In this document: piece after piece, positions 17,186-26,265 of the stretch
Position numbering within the stretch: the stretch's first letter is position 1
Layout: each line of letters starts with the position of its first letter
Assembly (NCBI GenBank): GCA_030613245.1
Contig: JAUWMI010000017.1
Location: 1-64,000, forward strand
DNA: 64,000 nucleotides
Source of the DNA: Candidatus Sumerlaeota bacterium
GTDB taxonomy: Bacteria; Sumerlaeota; Sumerlaeia; MWCT01; JAUWMI01
Direction of reading: 5' to 3'
Position numbers and translations under genes: made by a program
The notes under the pieces: model-generated
The model's database searches: none
The model's input: only the letters and a program-made list of their open reading frames with translations
What the model was told of the DNA's origin: nothing

Positions 17186-19192
17186 CTAACGCGTGGATGC
17201 GCGTAACATTTGTGCCGTTGGACTGCCGAATACGATCAGACAGCGCCGTGCCGTTTTCATAGAGGCACCTGCTGGTGGCGACTGCTCTATAACCACACCG
17301 CTTCCGATGAATTTAACCGGACACTGAAGTGGATCTAGTTTTTCTTTAACTTCAACCATCGTCAATCCCATGACGTTCGGCATGGTTTCCGCTGCCTGAA
17401 TCGGCCCGGACTTTTCAACGTGATGTTTCGGCCGCTCGTCTGGCACCGTGGATGTCAGGAACATTGGCACCGGCTTGACACTTGGCGGGATTCCCAGGCA
17501 TCGCAGCGAGTTCTCGGCAATACGCTTGAACAGAGGCGCAGCTACCTCGCTGGCGAAATACGCCTTCTTTGGATTTGGATTGTCAATGTAGGTGTATATA
17601 GTAAGCGTGGGGTCATCTGCTGGAACGATCCCGACAAAACCAGCAATGTACTCCCGTGTCTTAACGTGCGACTTCCGCGTGGTGCCAGTCTTTCCAGCAA
17701 CGCGATAGCCCTCAATTGCGGCATTTTTCCCTGTACCTTCTTTCACGACTCCTTCCATGAGCTCCATAATTATGTCCGCAGTAGAGTGCTTGACAGCCTG
17801 ACGAACCACCTGGGGCTGCACGGTTTTGACAGACTGGCCGTTATAGTCCAGTATCTCTCGTACTATGTATGGCCGCATTAACAGGCCTTCATTTGCAATA
17901 GCCGAGGTTGCCGTGACAATCTGGAGCGCCGTCGTTGCAATTTCATATCCAATCGGAACCGAGGTTCGCGACAGAACAGTCCATTTTGAGAGGGGATAAA
18001 CTTTCCCGCTCTCTTCGCCTGGTAGATCAATGCCTGTTTTCTCGCCAAATCCAAATTGACGGAGGTGCGGGTAAAATACTTCTGGTTCAAGACGGCATGC
18101 AAGTTTGCAGATGCCTACGTTGCTCGACCATACAAAGGCATCCCGGACCGGGACGATACCTAAGATATGGCCACCACTGTCCGAAATGCGCCGGCCGTTG
18201 ATGTTCGTTACGCCATTCTCGCAATCCAGCATTTCATCAACCGTGGTCAGGTTCTCATCCAGCAGTGCTGCCAGAGTAAAGATTTTCAGGACTGAACCGG
18301 GCTCGATCGGATCCGTGATGCAACGATTGCCGCGATACTTGTCCGGATATTTTGAAAATTCGTTGGGATCAAAGGAAGGGCAGTTCGCCATGGCCAGAAT
18401 CTCGCCTGTTTTTGTGGCCATGACGATAGCTACACCGCCATCAGCCTCGTACTGACTTACAGCCGCGCGGAGCTCCTTCTCGACGACGTATTGAATTGTT
18501 TTGTCAATGGTGAGCACCAAGCTGTTGCCGAAGGAGGGTGCCAGGTCTTCTTCTAGAAAGGGGTCAAGATACTGGCGAACGGCACTCTGGCGCATCTTCA
18601 GCCGTTTATATTCCCCCCTGATTTGGTCGTCGTAGAGATACTCAAGGCCTGCGATACCTTTGTTATCCCCATGATCATCAATGGTAGTGAATCCAATGAC
18701 ACTTGCGCACAGATGGTCTTTAGCGTAGAGACGTTTGCTCTCCTTGTGAAAGTAAATAGCATATTTGGGTAGGCCATAGGATTGAGCCACGGCATGAATT
18801 TGGTTCATCTTTGCCCGGGAGATTTTACGGACAAGGGGAGAGGGGCGGGCAGTCGTTTTTTGAAGGATTTCCGAGATTTTCTTGTGAGGATGCGATAGAA
18901 TCTCAGCAAGATCACCGGCCAGGCTTACATGGTTCTTCGTAATGAGAGAAGGGGTGACGTAGACCGAGTATCTGAGGGCGCTTGTGGCCAATGTCTTGTG
19001 ATTGCGGTCAAGGATCTCGCCACGCCTTGGTGTGATAAAAATCGTTTTGTTGTGCTGAGCATTGGCCCGGTTCTGATAGTGCGTGTGCTGGCGGATCTGA
19101 AGTATGTAGAGACGCACTTCGACTATGCAGAAAAGAAGAGCGAAACAGAACAGCAGAAGAAAGATTCGTAGTCTGTAGGTCTTTTTAATCAT
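17186..19192 (-). CDS. ftsI: septal peptidoglycan transpeptidase (class B PBP) with PASTA domain
   Basis: The 668-residue protein has one N-terminal membrane span (RIFLLLFCFALLFCIVEVRL). The pedestal region starts RRGEILDRNHKTLATS. The transpeptidase domain has SVLK in EPGSVLKIF (active serine), SSN in VWSSNVG and KTG in VAGKTGTTRKS. Residues ~595-655 form a PASTA-like repeat (MPNVMGLTMVEVKEKLDPLQ), as in SpoVD- and many diderm FtsI-type proteins. It cross-links septal wall made by FtsW. GAGGGG lies 7 nt before the ATG. Unusually, it is separated from ftsL by ~565 bp holding an inserted element. Confidence 0.96.
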   Translation of the reverse strand: MIKKTYRLRIFLLLFCFALLFCIVEVRLYILQIRQHTHYQNRANAQHNKTIFITPRRGEILDRNHKTLATSALRYSVYVTPSLITKNHVSLAGDLAEILSHPHKKISEILQKTTARPSPLVRKISRAKMNQIHAVAQSYGLPKYAIYFHKESKRLYAKDHLCASVIGFTTIDDHGDNKGIAGLEYLYDDQIRGEYKRLKMRQSAVRQYLDPFLEEDLAPSFGNSLVLTIDKTIQYVVEKELRAAVSQYEADGGVAIVMATKTGEILAMANCPSFDPNEFSKYPDKYRGNRCITDPIEPGSVLKIFTLAALLDENLTTVDEMLDCENGVTNINGRRISDSGGHILGIVPVRDAFVWSSNVGICKLACRLEPEVFYPHLRQFGFGEKTGIDLPGEESGKVYPLSKWTVLSRTSVPIGYEIATTALQIVTATSAIANEGLLMRPYIVREILDYNGQSVKTVQPQVVRQAVKHSTADIIMELMEGVVKEGTGKNAAIEGYRVAGKTGTTRKSHVKTREYIAGFVGIVPADDPTLTIYTYIDNPNPKKAYFASEVAAPLFKRIAENSLRCLGIPPSVKPVPMFLTSTVPDERPKHHVEKSGPIQAAETMPNVMGLTMVEVKEKLDPLQCPVKFIGSGVVIEQSPPAGASMKTARRCLIVFGSPTAQMLRASTR

Positions 19193-19346
19193 GCGTAACC
19201 CCTCAGTTTGGTCAGATGCCGCATTATGCTCTCACATAATGGTTGACATAACTAAGGCATGTGGGGTAAGGGTCTCTTAATTGCGTGCAGGGGCTACCCA
19301 ACCTTATTTCAGGAAGAGAAAAGCGCCCAGGAAGAATTTGAAAAAA

Positions 19347-19685
19347 GACCAGACTGACCCCCAGGATAGAAAACGCATTCGCTCATCTACCCTAAAGAAC
19401 CGCGGGATCTGGAAGAGTCCAACTGTCCGGTACTGCTTCCAGGAGGAATTATCTCAGTAGGAACGGGAGCTGTCGCCGGGAACTGGAGCAGGGAGACGAA
19501 GCTAAACAGATTCAGCAGCCTACGGGATCGGGTCGAGGCACAGATCAGGAGCGAGAGCGGGCAACCGGTAATTAGGACTTGAGCTAGAGATTCAGCACAA
19601 GGGCAGTCACGGGAACAAGTAGCGGGAACGGTCATCAATCAGCATCAGCATAATGCTGGAACGTGAACGAGGGGTCAGTCTGGTC
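19347..19685. mobile_element. inverted-repeat-bounded insert between ftsL and ftsI
   Basis: GACCAGACTGACCCC (19347-19361) and its exact reverse complement GGGGTCAGTCTGGTC (19671-19685) bound ~340 bp without a credible gene. A-rich sequence lies outside the left end and T-rich sequence outside the right end. The interior has purine-rich GGGAAC-type stretches. It looks like a short non-autonomous element or a long hairpin spacer. The remaining gap sequence (19193-19346 and 19686-19758) shows nothing recognisable. Confidence 0.5.
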
Positions 19686-19758
19686 AAGTTTTTTTTGCCT
19701 TGTTGTTTTTTCTCTTCCTCTCTGTCAATACCCCCATTTCGGTCAGGATCGTACTCTA

Positions 19759-20256
19759 TCATTTACCAAAGAGCCGGGTGTCTCTCGATTTCTCTTGGGC
19801 ACTGGAATTCTGACTTACCTTAAAGACTGATGCCAGCAGGCCGAGAACATTTTCGGACTCTTCAATACGTGGCCAGTGTCGCTGCTGGTCAGGCACATAG
19901 CGTCCTGCCCCCTGATACTTGGCAATCACCTTCTGGGAGACAGTCAGGTATTCTATTTCCTTCGGATCGTAATCAATCATTTGGAGTTGCGTGATAGCAT
20001 ACTCGTGTAAGCGATCACCGTTCTTGAGATTCTCGATTGTTGATTCAAGGGACTTCTTGAGATCCGTAAGTTGGCTCTTTCGATCCTGGAGCTTGCGGGT
20101 CTCAATTTGAAAGTCTCGTATTTTAAATCGCAAATAGACATGAGAGAGCGCCAGGGTAGTAAAAATCAGGAACCAGATCAGATGTTTGACAATAGTCCGC
20201 TTGCTGAGAGAATCTTTTCGCGGAATTAGTTCGTTGCAGTACGAGAGCGATGCCAT
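19759..20256 (-). CDS. ftsL: FtsL-like cell division protein
   Basis: The ~165-residue bitopic protein lies in the ftsL position between rsmH and ftsI. After a short cytoplasmic tail it has one membrane span (IVKHLIWFLIFTTLALSHVYL), then a charged coiled coil (RDFQIETRKLQDRKSQLTDL through ~residue 95) ending in YDPKEIEYL. The tail to the C-terminus is longer than in E. coli FtsL and has no clear domain. FtsL would bind FtsB/FtsQ and activate FtsWI. Sequence identity within this family is low, so position and topology carry the call. ATG 20256 has GAAGGG 5 nt upstream; GTG 20268 is an alternative. Confidence 0.82.
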   Translation of the reverse strand: MASLSYCNELIPRKDSLSKRTIVKHLIWFLIFTTLALSHVYLRFKIRDFQIETRKLQDRKSQLTDLKKSLESTIENLKNGDRLHEYAITQLQMIDYDPKEIEYLTVSQKVIAKYQGAGRYVPDQQRHWPRIEESENVLGLLASVFKVSQNSSAQEKSRDTRLFGK

Positions 20257-20274
20257 AAGACCCTTCACCGTCCT

Positions 20275-21225
20275 TTAGTCTGCGACTCGTTCAATGGCGC
20301 GGAGTTTGGCACTACGCGCCCGCGGATTCCCTGCGATTTCGTCCTGGGATGGTGTCACAGGCTTTGGTGTCAGAATCCGTAAACGGGCTTTTCCGCCGCA
20401 GGTGCACCGTAGCTGAAGAGGAGGACACTGGCACTGGCGCGCAGCAGTGGCAAACTGCTGTTTGACAATCCGATCCTCCAGCGAATGATACGTGAGAACA
20501 ACTGCGCGAGCACCTTGTTTCAGTAATGGAAGCACCTGGATAATGCCTTGCTTAAGCATCTCTAGCTCGTTATTCACAGCAATCCGAAGCGACTGGAACA
20601 CACGCGTTGCCGGGTGATGATGCCGTGGCCACCTGGCTCTGTGAATGGCTGCCTTAACGATTTCAGCCAGTTGGCCTGTCCGCATGATCCGCATTTTCTT
20701 TCGCTCCTGGGTAATTCGTCGAGCAATCTGCGCGGCCCAGCGCTCTTCTCCGTACTCCCTGAAAAACCGTTCGAGCTCCTCGGCCGAGAGCGTATTTACC
20801 AGCGTCTCTGCCGTGATGGGACCACGCTGATCAAATCGGCAGTCGAGCGGCCCGTCTTTGGTAAAGCTGAATCCACGCTCTGGATCGTCAAGTTGTGTGG
20901 ATGCAATGCCGCAGTCGAAAAAAACACCGTCAATCTTTGTAATTTTAAGTCTCGTGATCTCACGGTCAATATCCGAGAAGTTTGCCACAAGAATCTGAAA
21001 ACGGCTTTCGCTGATTCCACTTTGACGCAGACGATTGACAGCCAATTCCACCATAACGGGATCGCGATCTATCCCGATGAGCAGCCCCTGTGGACCCAGA
21101 TGCTCCAGAATGGCTTTGCTATGGCCGCCTGCGCCAATTGTTGCATCAACTATGACTTCGCCCGGTTTGGGGTCCAGAAAGCTGACTGCTTCCGCGACCA
21201 TCACCGGCGTATGCGTATAGCCCAT
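20275..21225 (-). CDS. rsmH: 16S rRNA (cytosine1402-N4)-methyltransferase
   Basis: The ~316-residue SAM-dependent methyltransferase (also called MraW) modifies C1402 in the ribosomal P site. Signatures: YTHTPVMVAEAVSFL, SAM motif DATIGAGGHSKAIL, GIDRDPVMVELA, FFDCGIASTQLDDPERGFSF and DGPLDCRFDQ, then PATRVFQSLRIAVNNELE and VLTYHSLEDRIVKQQF. ATG 21225 gives the usual N-terminus a few residues before HTPVM. A GTG at 21258, directly against the mraZ stop, would add 11 residues. Confidence 0.97.
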   Translation of the reverse strand: MGYTHTPVMVAEAVSFLDPKPGEVIVDATIGAGGHSKAILEHLGPQGLLIGIDRDPVMVELAVNRLRQSGISESRFQILVANFSDIDREITRLKITKIDGVFFDCGIASTQLDDPERGFSFTKDGPLDCRFDQRGPITAETLVNTLSAEELERFFREYGEERWAAQIARRITQERKKMRIMRTGQLAEIVKAAIHRARWPRHHHPATRVFQSLRIAVNNELEMLKQGIIQVLPLLKQGARAVVLTYHSLEDRIVKQQFATAARQCQCPPLQLRCTCGGKARLRILTPKPVTPSQDEIAGNPRARSAKLRAIERVAD

Positions 21226-21258
21226 GGCTCCCACGTCGCCGGGGTCGGTGCCGGGCAC

Positions 21259-21735
21259 CTAAATAGTGCTTGGCTTTGACGACTGCTCTAAGGTCTCAGC
21301 CAGCTTTGGTATCTGACGAGCAATAAACTCGTCCCACTTCTTACGATCCCAGATTTCCATATAGTCGTTGAAGCCAATGACGTAGACTTCGCGGTCGAGC
21401 TCGGCGTAATTGGTGAGAAACGTATTGAGTCTGATCCGATTCTGCTTGTCCAAGGCTTCCATGACGGCACAGCCTTTGAAGGTTTTCCCGAATTGTCGCT
21501 TTTCCAGATTGGAGCTGTTGGCAAGGTCAGAATCCAGCTCTTGAAGGAATTTCCTGTAGTTACGATTGGGAAATACAGCGATACTCTTATCGAGGGAAAT
21601 GGTGATGACAACTTCCAGACCCTCTTCGCCGTACTCGCGAGTCAAGACGTCACGAAATTTTGCGGGGATGTTAACGCGCAGCTTGTTGTCAATGGTCAGC
21701 GGGAAGTTGCCTATAAACCCAGAGGACGATGTCAT
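21259..21735 (-). CDS. mraZ: transcriptional regulator MraZ
   Basis: The ~158-residue protein has two AbrB-like SpoVT/MraZ repeats: the first around NFPLTIDNKLRVNIPAKFRD, the second around VMEALDKQNRIRLNTFLTNY, each with the DxKxRxxxP/DxxxRxxL pattern. MraZ represses the dcw promoter by binding repeated TGGG boxes, and such boxes are present just upstream (21761-21787). ATG 21735 gives MTSSSGFIGNF; a TTG at 21747 is a weaker alternative. It is the first gene of the cluster, as in most bacteria. Confidence 0.96.
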   Translation of the reverse strand: MTSSSGFIGNFPLTIDNKLRVNIPAKFRDVLTREYGEEGLEVVITISLDKSIAVFPNRNYRKFLQELDSDLANSSNLEKRQFGKTFKGCAVMEALDKQNRIRLNTFLTNYAELDREVYVIGFNDYMEIWDRKKWDEFIARQIPKLAETLEQSSKPSTI

Positions 21736-21760
21736 CACATTATCCAAGTAGTGGGAAATT

Positions 21761-21787
21761 TACCCACGATTTACCACAACTACCCAC
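21761..21787 (-). promoter_or_regulatory. three MraZ boxes
   Basis: Read on the minus strand the sequence is GTGGGTAGTT, GTGGTAAATC, GTGGGTAAAT: three direct GTGG(G)TA boxes at exactly 10-bp steps. They lie between the putative -10 and the mraZ start. A further TGGG on the plus strand (21752-21755) faces them. This matches the known tandem TGGG operator of MraZ. Confidence 0.75.
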
Positions 21788-21788
21788 T

Positions 21789-21817
21789 CTGCTACCAACC
21801 CCTTTTACCCGTGTCAA
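21789..21817 (-). promoter_or_regulatory. putative dcw promoter
   Basis: On the minus strand TTGACA (21812-21817) is followed after 17 nt by TAGCAG (21789-21794). The -35 is perfect and the -10 weak. The MraZ boxes begin immediately downstream. Beyond it, 21818-22236 has no gene; a TTGACG-16-TACAAT sequence on the plus strand (21866-21893) could be another promoter, but no transcript unit is evident. Confidence 0.5.
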
Positions 21818-22236
21818 TAAAAAAAGTGAGGCATTTTGAATTTTTTTTTGACCCTCTACACGATATTGACGGTCCAAGGCCAGATCGTACAATATGTATA
21901 GCAATTGGCATGATATTGCTGGTCTGGCTGCTTATGAGCAGTTAGGTGGCAAGATTGTGGATTAAGTTCGCAGGTGTTCTATTGCCGGGTGGAGGACCGT
22001 TGTGCGTCAGGCGCAGAATAGTGGGGATGGTCACACTCTGAAGGGGATATGAGTCTTTAGGTAGTGTGCTTGAAGCGAAGTTACCAGCGAGCAGAAATAT
22101 GGGGAAACATGGGGTGGAGTGGAAGTTGTGCGAAACTGTAAACGGCCTAGACGGAGCTCAGAATCCTGGATTCGGCTTTGGTGAATCTTCGCCATCTCCT
22201 TATCGAATTTCCTTCCTTATCATCAAAACAATTTCC

Positions 22237-22265
22237 TTGACATGCACGCGAATAGCATTCATAAG
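22237..22265 (+). promoter_or_regulatory. putative arsR promoter
   Basis: TTGACA (22237-22242), 17-nt spacer, CATAAG (22260-22265). It sits directly before the ArsR operator palindrome and 57 nt before the arsR start, so repressor binding would block initiation. Confidence 0.55.
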
Positions 22266-22266
22266 T

Positions 22267-22294
22267 ATATCTATATATAGAGATATATAGATAT
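22267..22294 (+). promoter_or_regulatory. ArsR-type operator palindrome
   Basis: ATATCTATATAT and ATATATAGATAT are perfect 12-bp inverted arms around AGAG. The AT-rich ATA...TAT character and location between promoter and start codon fit autoregulation by an ArsR/SmtB repressor. Confidence 0.7.
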
Positions 22295-22321
22295 GTAGAT
22301 TTATTCTCAGGAGTTTTCTCT

Positions 22322-22669
22322 ATGCAAGACCTGGTGCGGATTTTAAAGGCCCTGGGTGATGAGAACCGCCTGCGCATCGTGAAGATGCTCCAGGAGCACC
22401 CCCTCTGCGTATGTGAGGTGACCGACACACTGGGTATAGCGCAGTCGTGCGTGTCGCGGCATCTCAGGTTGCTAAAGGACGCCGGCCTGGTTGAGGATGT
22501 GCGCGACGGCCAATGGATCGTCTACCGGCTATGTAAAAAACCAGACAATGTCTATGTGACAAAGCTCCTCAGGAATCTGGCGCAGTGGGTGAATGACGAT
22601 TCTCGGGTGGTGCGCGACCGGCAGCACATTCGCAAAATTAGCCGGGAGCAATTGAGTTGCCGGGTGTAA
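22322..22669 (+). CDS. arsR: ArsR/SmtB-family metal(loid)-responsive repressor
   Basis: The 115-residue winged-helix protein begins MQDLVRILKALGDENRLRIV. The metal-sensing ELCVCDL-like motif is present as LCVCEVTD (residues ~28-35), inside helix alpha3. The recognition helix is QSCVSRHLRLLKDAGLVEDV, followed by the wing RDGQWIVYRL. The CxC pair fits As(III)/Sb(III)-type sensing. CAGGAG lies 8 nt before the ATG. The promoter and 28-bp operator lie directly upstream; an ArsP-like permease follows, so the two form a metalloid-response unit. Confidence 0.93.
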   Translation: MQDLVRILKALGDENRLRIVKMLQEHPLCVCEVTDTLGIAQSCVSRHLRLLKDAGLVEDVRDGQWIVYRLCKKPDNVYVTKLLRNLAQWVNDDSRVVRDRQHIRKISREQLSCRV

Positions 22670-22782
22670 GACGACGCAGGCGCTCATGGGCAGGTGCGGG
22701 GCGCGGTGCGCTTCGTCTGATGCAAGGATAGAAAGCCTCGCATGTGGTATCTGTGTGATAGAGGTGTTCTAAGGAAGGAAGC

Positions 22783-23832
22783 ATGATCGCTAAGCTCGTC
22801 ACTGCTGGTATTGAATCGCTATGGGACTATATCGCGCTGCATACGGTAACGTGTCTGATCCCCGCGTTTTTTCTAGCCGGGGCCATGGTCAGCTTTGTCT
22901 CCAAGGAAGTGATTATCCACTATCTTGGCATTGCGGCAAAAAAGATTCAGTCGTTTGCGCTGGCTGCAGGGGGAAGTTTTTTTATTGCTGCCTGTTCGTG
23001 TACGGTAATTCCGGTGGCTAGCGGCCTGTACTATCGAGGAAGCGGTGTAGGGCCGGCGTTTATCTTGCTCTGGGTGGCGCCGGCGGCAAATATTCTGGCG
23101 TTGGTCTACACGGGTGCGATTCTTGGGTACGACATGGCGGGAGTGAGGCTGCTGGCAGCGCTGCTGATGGCATTTATTGTTGGCACAGTGCTGACAGTTG
23201 TGTTTGCAAAGGAGGAGCGGCAACGCGACGCGCAAGGCGACGAGACTCCGACCAGCGGCAAATTACTCTCCCTGGAAGATATCGTCTTATTGGGTCTGAT
23301 CGTTGTGACGCTCCTGGCGCCGAATTATCTGATTCAGAAAGGGCCGTACTGGCAGAAACTGTTAGTCTGGGGCTTGGGAACGGTTATTACGACCGGGTAT
23401 GCCCTCAAGGTAAAGACGCGTGAGGCCTTGACGCAATGGCTGAAGGAGACGTGGTGGTTTGTGCGGATTATTTTTCCGCTGTTGCTGATGGGGGTATTTA
23501 TTGTTGGGGTTGTCGGCGCGATCCTGCCTGAGCCATTGATCAAGAAGTGGCTCGGGGGATCGAGCCTCTCGGCGTCTTTTTTCGCCACGCTGATTGGCGC
23601 GATTAGTTACTTCGCCACGATGACCGAGGCGCCGTTTGTGGATACCCTTATGAAGCACGGCATGGGCAAGGGGCCGGCACTGGCATTGCTATTAACCGGC
23701 CCGGGTCTGAGCCTTCCTAATATGTTGGCCATCATTCGGGTGTTTGGATTCAAAAAAGCACTTGTCTATACCATGACGCTGATCGTGCTGGGCACGATAG
23801 CAGGATTTGTGGCAGGGAATTTTATCTTTTAA
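22783..23832 (+). CDS. ArsP/SO_0444-family permease
   Basis: The 349-residue polytopic membrane protein of the DUF318 permease family has two homologous halves of about four to five spans each. The N-terminal half carries the thiol motif ACSCTVIPVASG (~residues 70-81), followed by GPAFILLWVAPAANILALVY; the C-terminal half has TMTEAPFVDTLMKHGMGKGP and LLTGPGLSLPNML. Related proteins export trivalent organoarsenicals or Cu/Zn. It lies 113 bp after arsR and is probably co-regulated. The exact substrate cannot be read from sequence. Confidence 0.88.
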   Translation: MIAKLVTAGIESLWDYIALHTVTCLIPAFFLAGAMVSFVSKEVIIHYLGIAAKKIQSFALAAGGSFFIAACSCTVIPVASGLYYRGSGVGPAFILLWVAPAANILALVYTGAILGYDMAGVRLLAALLMAFIVGTVLTVVFAKEERQRDAQGDETPTSGKLLSLEDIVLLGLIVVTLLAPNYLIQKGPYWQKLLVWGLGTVITTGYALKVKTREALTQWLKETWWFVRIIFPLLLMGVFIVGVVGAILPEPLIKKWLGGSSLSASFFATLIGAISYFATMTEAPFVDTLMKHGMGKGPALALLLTGPGLSLPNMLAIIRVFGFKKALVYTMTLIVLGTIAGFVAGNFIF

Positions 23833-24813
23833 TGCTGCTTGTATAAATAATGATGGACTTTAGAGCTTTTTCCAAGTGACTTGAGTGCGGTGAGGCTTTA
23901 ATGGCGCTATATGAAAGGCATTATCGCTCTTTGTACAGCTAAAGAAACAGCGGATGGCCTTGAGGGTCTGATTATTAACGCCACATTGTCATTTCAACTT
24001 TGCAGCTATCTATGCGCGTCAATAGTAGGGGCAATTCATGAATTGCCCCTACCAAGCTTGCATGCGTACCATTAACTATACAAACATCAATAAGATACAC
24101 GCATTTTGCACGATACTTTTATTGTAGGCCGCCTTGAGGCGGTCTCTACTTTGCATTCGCCCAGGCGAAGTGAAAGCGAAAGTTGGCTAAATAAAAACCA
24201 CCGGGGTTCACCCTGAAAGGTTCACCCTGAAGGGCGCTTTAGCGTCGCTTATCCACCCGCGGCTTTAGCCATTGCAATCTGAGCCACAGCGAGAAGCCAC
24301 GCTGAAGCGCACTAGTTGAGAATTCTTCTTTTACCCCCCAGCTAAAGCAGGGGGCAAAGAAGAGTCCGCCGAGGCGGACTAAAACCAAAAGGCCACATTC
24401 TCCTTAGAGCAATGTGGCAAAGGGGGTTATAGCTGAAAAGCCAGAGCTCTGGGAATTTCGTTCAGTTTGCATTCAGCGCTTAAAGTGAACGAAATTCACC
24501 GCGCCAAAGGCGGGTAAACTGCCTCGATCACCTTGCCTGAGGCTCACAATAGCTTTTTGGGCTTGAAGCATTCAAAAAGTTCTAAAGCTCAGAATAAGAA
24601 GCAACAACACAACAAAAAGTCTTATGTGTTTATCTGTGTTCATCTGCGTTCATCCGCGGTTCAAATATTTTAGTTACTATTGCAACCGCAGATACACGCG
24701 GATAGCACAAAGGATACGTCGAAATCTAAATTCGTGCCTATTCGTGTGATTCGTGTTAAAGTTAAGGAGGTTACGTCTGTTTATTAGAAGGGGCGATACT
24801 ACGGACGGGAAGG
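23833..24813. repeat. repeat-rich non-coding region
   Basis: No credible gene. It holds a perfect 28-bp GTAGGGGC palindrome (24025-24052), a GTAGGCCGCC...GGCGGTCTCTAC palindrome (24124-24149), a doubled GGTTCACCCTGAA near 24215-24235 and an AGTCCGCCGAGGCGGACT palindrome near 24365. There is also a 12-bp perfect inverted repeat GAATTTCGTTCA/TGAACGAAATTC (24453-24464, 24486-24497). Direct-repeat stretches of the ATTCGTG and CGCAGAT...CACGCGGAT types lie at about 24625-24765. These are dispersed genomic repeats. Confidence 0.65.
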
Positions 24814-25203
24814 CTAATTTCTTGCACCGAGGCCGGATGTACCGAGAAACCGCTCAACAACGCGTGCGAGCTGATTTGGCCGGAAGGGTTTGGCAATCAC
24901 TTCGCACGCACCTTTATTCATCAACTCAACCCAGAGCGCATCATCTCCCATGCCGGTGATCATGACGATTTTCATCTCGGGGCGCGTGCTTTTCACATGC
25001 TGGAGTATCGCTTCGCCACCCACTCGAGGAAGGAAGACATCCACAAGAAGGAGGTCAAAGTCCTGTGCATCTATGAGCTTGAGCGCCTCGTGGCCACTGC
25101 GCGTTGAGACAACCTCGTAGTGCTCCTTCGCGAGCTCCATGCTCACAATCTCGCACGTATTAAGATCGTCATCTACGATAAGAATTCGCTTAGCCGTTCC
25201 CAT
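24814..25203 (-). CDS. single-domain response regulator
   Basis: The ~129-residue protein consists only of a receiver domain: acidic pocket VDDD (10-13), phospho-acceptor Asp55 in LLLVDVFLPR, switch Thr in MITGMG, and conserved Lys in AKPFRPNQLARVVERFL. No output domain is present, so it would act by phosphotransfer or protein contact. ATG 25203 is preferred: GAAGGAG lies 5 nt upstream, while the adjacent ATG 25206 is too close. No histidine kinase is in the window, so the partner is unknown. Confidence 0.9.
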   Translation of the reverse strand: MGTAKRILIVDDDLNTCEIVSMELAKEHYEVVSTRSGHEALKLIDAQDFDLLLVDVFLPRVGGEAILQHVKSTRPEMKIVMITGMGDDALWVELMNKGACEVIAKPFRPNQLARVVERFLGTSGLGARN

Positions 25204-25393
25204 CATGCTCCTTCTCCCGCGGCGTGATGGTGGTGTCTCTGTAGAAACATATCGGCAAGCAAGTATTACTATTGCGGTTTGCTGCTCAGGCCGTCAACAG
25301 AAAAACTATACTAATCCACATTTCTTATTACAAGTTTTTCCCGCATCACCTCTCATTCCCCACACTCTGAAAGGAAATTGACACTATCCCCTC

Positions 25394-26128
25394 TCAGATA
25401 TTTTCTTCTTCCTTTGTCTCTGGCAGTTTGGCTCCATCCCACGGGCAGAATTTATAAGCTCCGTTTAGTTTCTCTCCGCAAGTCGGACATATCTTGGGGG
25501 GAACAAGAGAGCCTAAGGGTAACCTCCACCTGAATTCTTTTTTGCCCAATTCGACTGAAAAGGATCCGTCCTTCTTGGGATCCACAATCCTATGACCGTT
25601 TTTGTCCTTGCCGGGGAAGAGAATGAAATGCGTGTTCTCGCCCCACTGTCCGTAGGCCTCTTCCAGCACTGGCTTCCACGATGCTAAGAAACTTTTTGTG
25701 TTACTACTAATCTCGTCTTCACTAATCGGAAGATAACGTGTCCCATGGCTGTCTTTTATCTTAATGTTGGCCTTAATATCTACTTTGGTCTTGAATTTAG
25801 CTCTACGTGTAAACGGGCCCGACTTGCCATCGGAAACGGCAATAACCGTATAAGGGCTAACAGCCTTATCAACCTCTTCAATCCAAGCTTCTGTGGCAAA
25901 GGGATGGCCTGCATAATAGGCCTCCAGAAGTTCCTCTGGTATCCACCAAACGAACGTCCTTTCATACATTTCCTGAGACCACTTCACTGTTTCTTCGTAT
26001 AACTCATTGTAAGATATCTTGCTCTCCTGGGATACAGTAATTCTCGACAAGCCCCACAATAGAAACACCGCCAGAAGAACGCTTGACCACCTGAAGCGTC
26101 TACTCACGAGATTTAGTAACATATTCAT
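25394..26128 (-). CDS. hypothetical exported or membrane-anchored protein with C-terminal zinc ribbon
   Basis: I do not recognise this 244-residue protein. Residues ~14-30 (SSVLLAVFLLWGLSRITVS) form a signal anchor after basic residues. The body is soluble and charged, with RTFVWWIPEELLEAYYAGHP. The C-terminus has a two-knuckle zinc ribbon CPTCGEKLNGAYKFCPWDGA, a layout often called a zinc ribbon of double-zinc type. AGGGGG lies 6 nt before the ATG. It lies between a lone response regulator and a TIR gene, both on the same strand, without evidence of a joint function. Confidence 0.65.
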   Translation of the reverse strand: MNMLLNLVSRRFRWSSVLLAVFLLWGLSRITVSQESKISYNELYEETVKWSQEMYERTFVWWIPEELLEAYYAGHPFATEAWIEEVDKAVSPYTVIAVSDGKSGPFTRRAKFKTKVDIKANIKIKDSHGTRYLPISEDEISSNTKSFLASWKPVLEEAYGQWGENTHFILFPGKDKNGHRIVDPKKDGSFSVELGKKEFRWRLPLGSLVPPKICPTCGEKLNGAYKFCPWDGAKLPETKEEENI

Positions 26129-26265
26129 TCTACCCCCTTCTTTCTTGTCAAATGACGCCTAGCGTTTGCACATTTACGACGTTCGCTGGAGCGGTAGTTG
26201 AAGCCAATGTGGGCAAAGCCCCGAAGCCAAAAGCCGTAAACGCTTTATTTTGTCACGTCGAAAAG

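Noticed and set aside
19387-19638. 83-codon minus-strand frame inside the ftsL-ftsI insert
   Set aside because: No ribosome site, no recognisable motif and repetitive purine-rich base composition.
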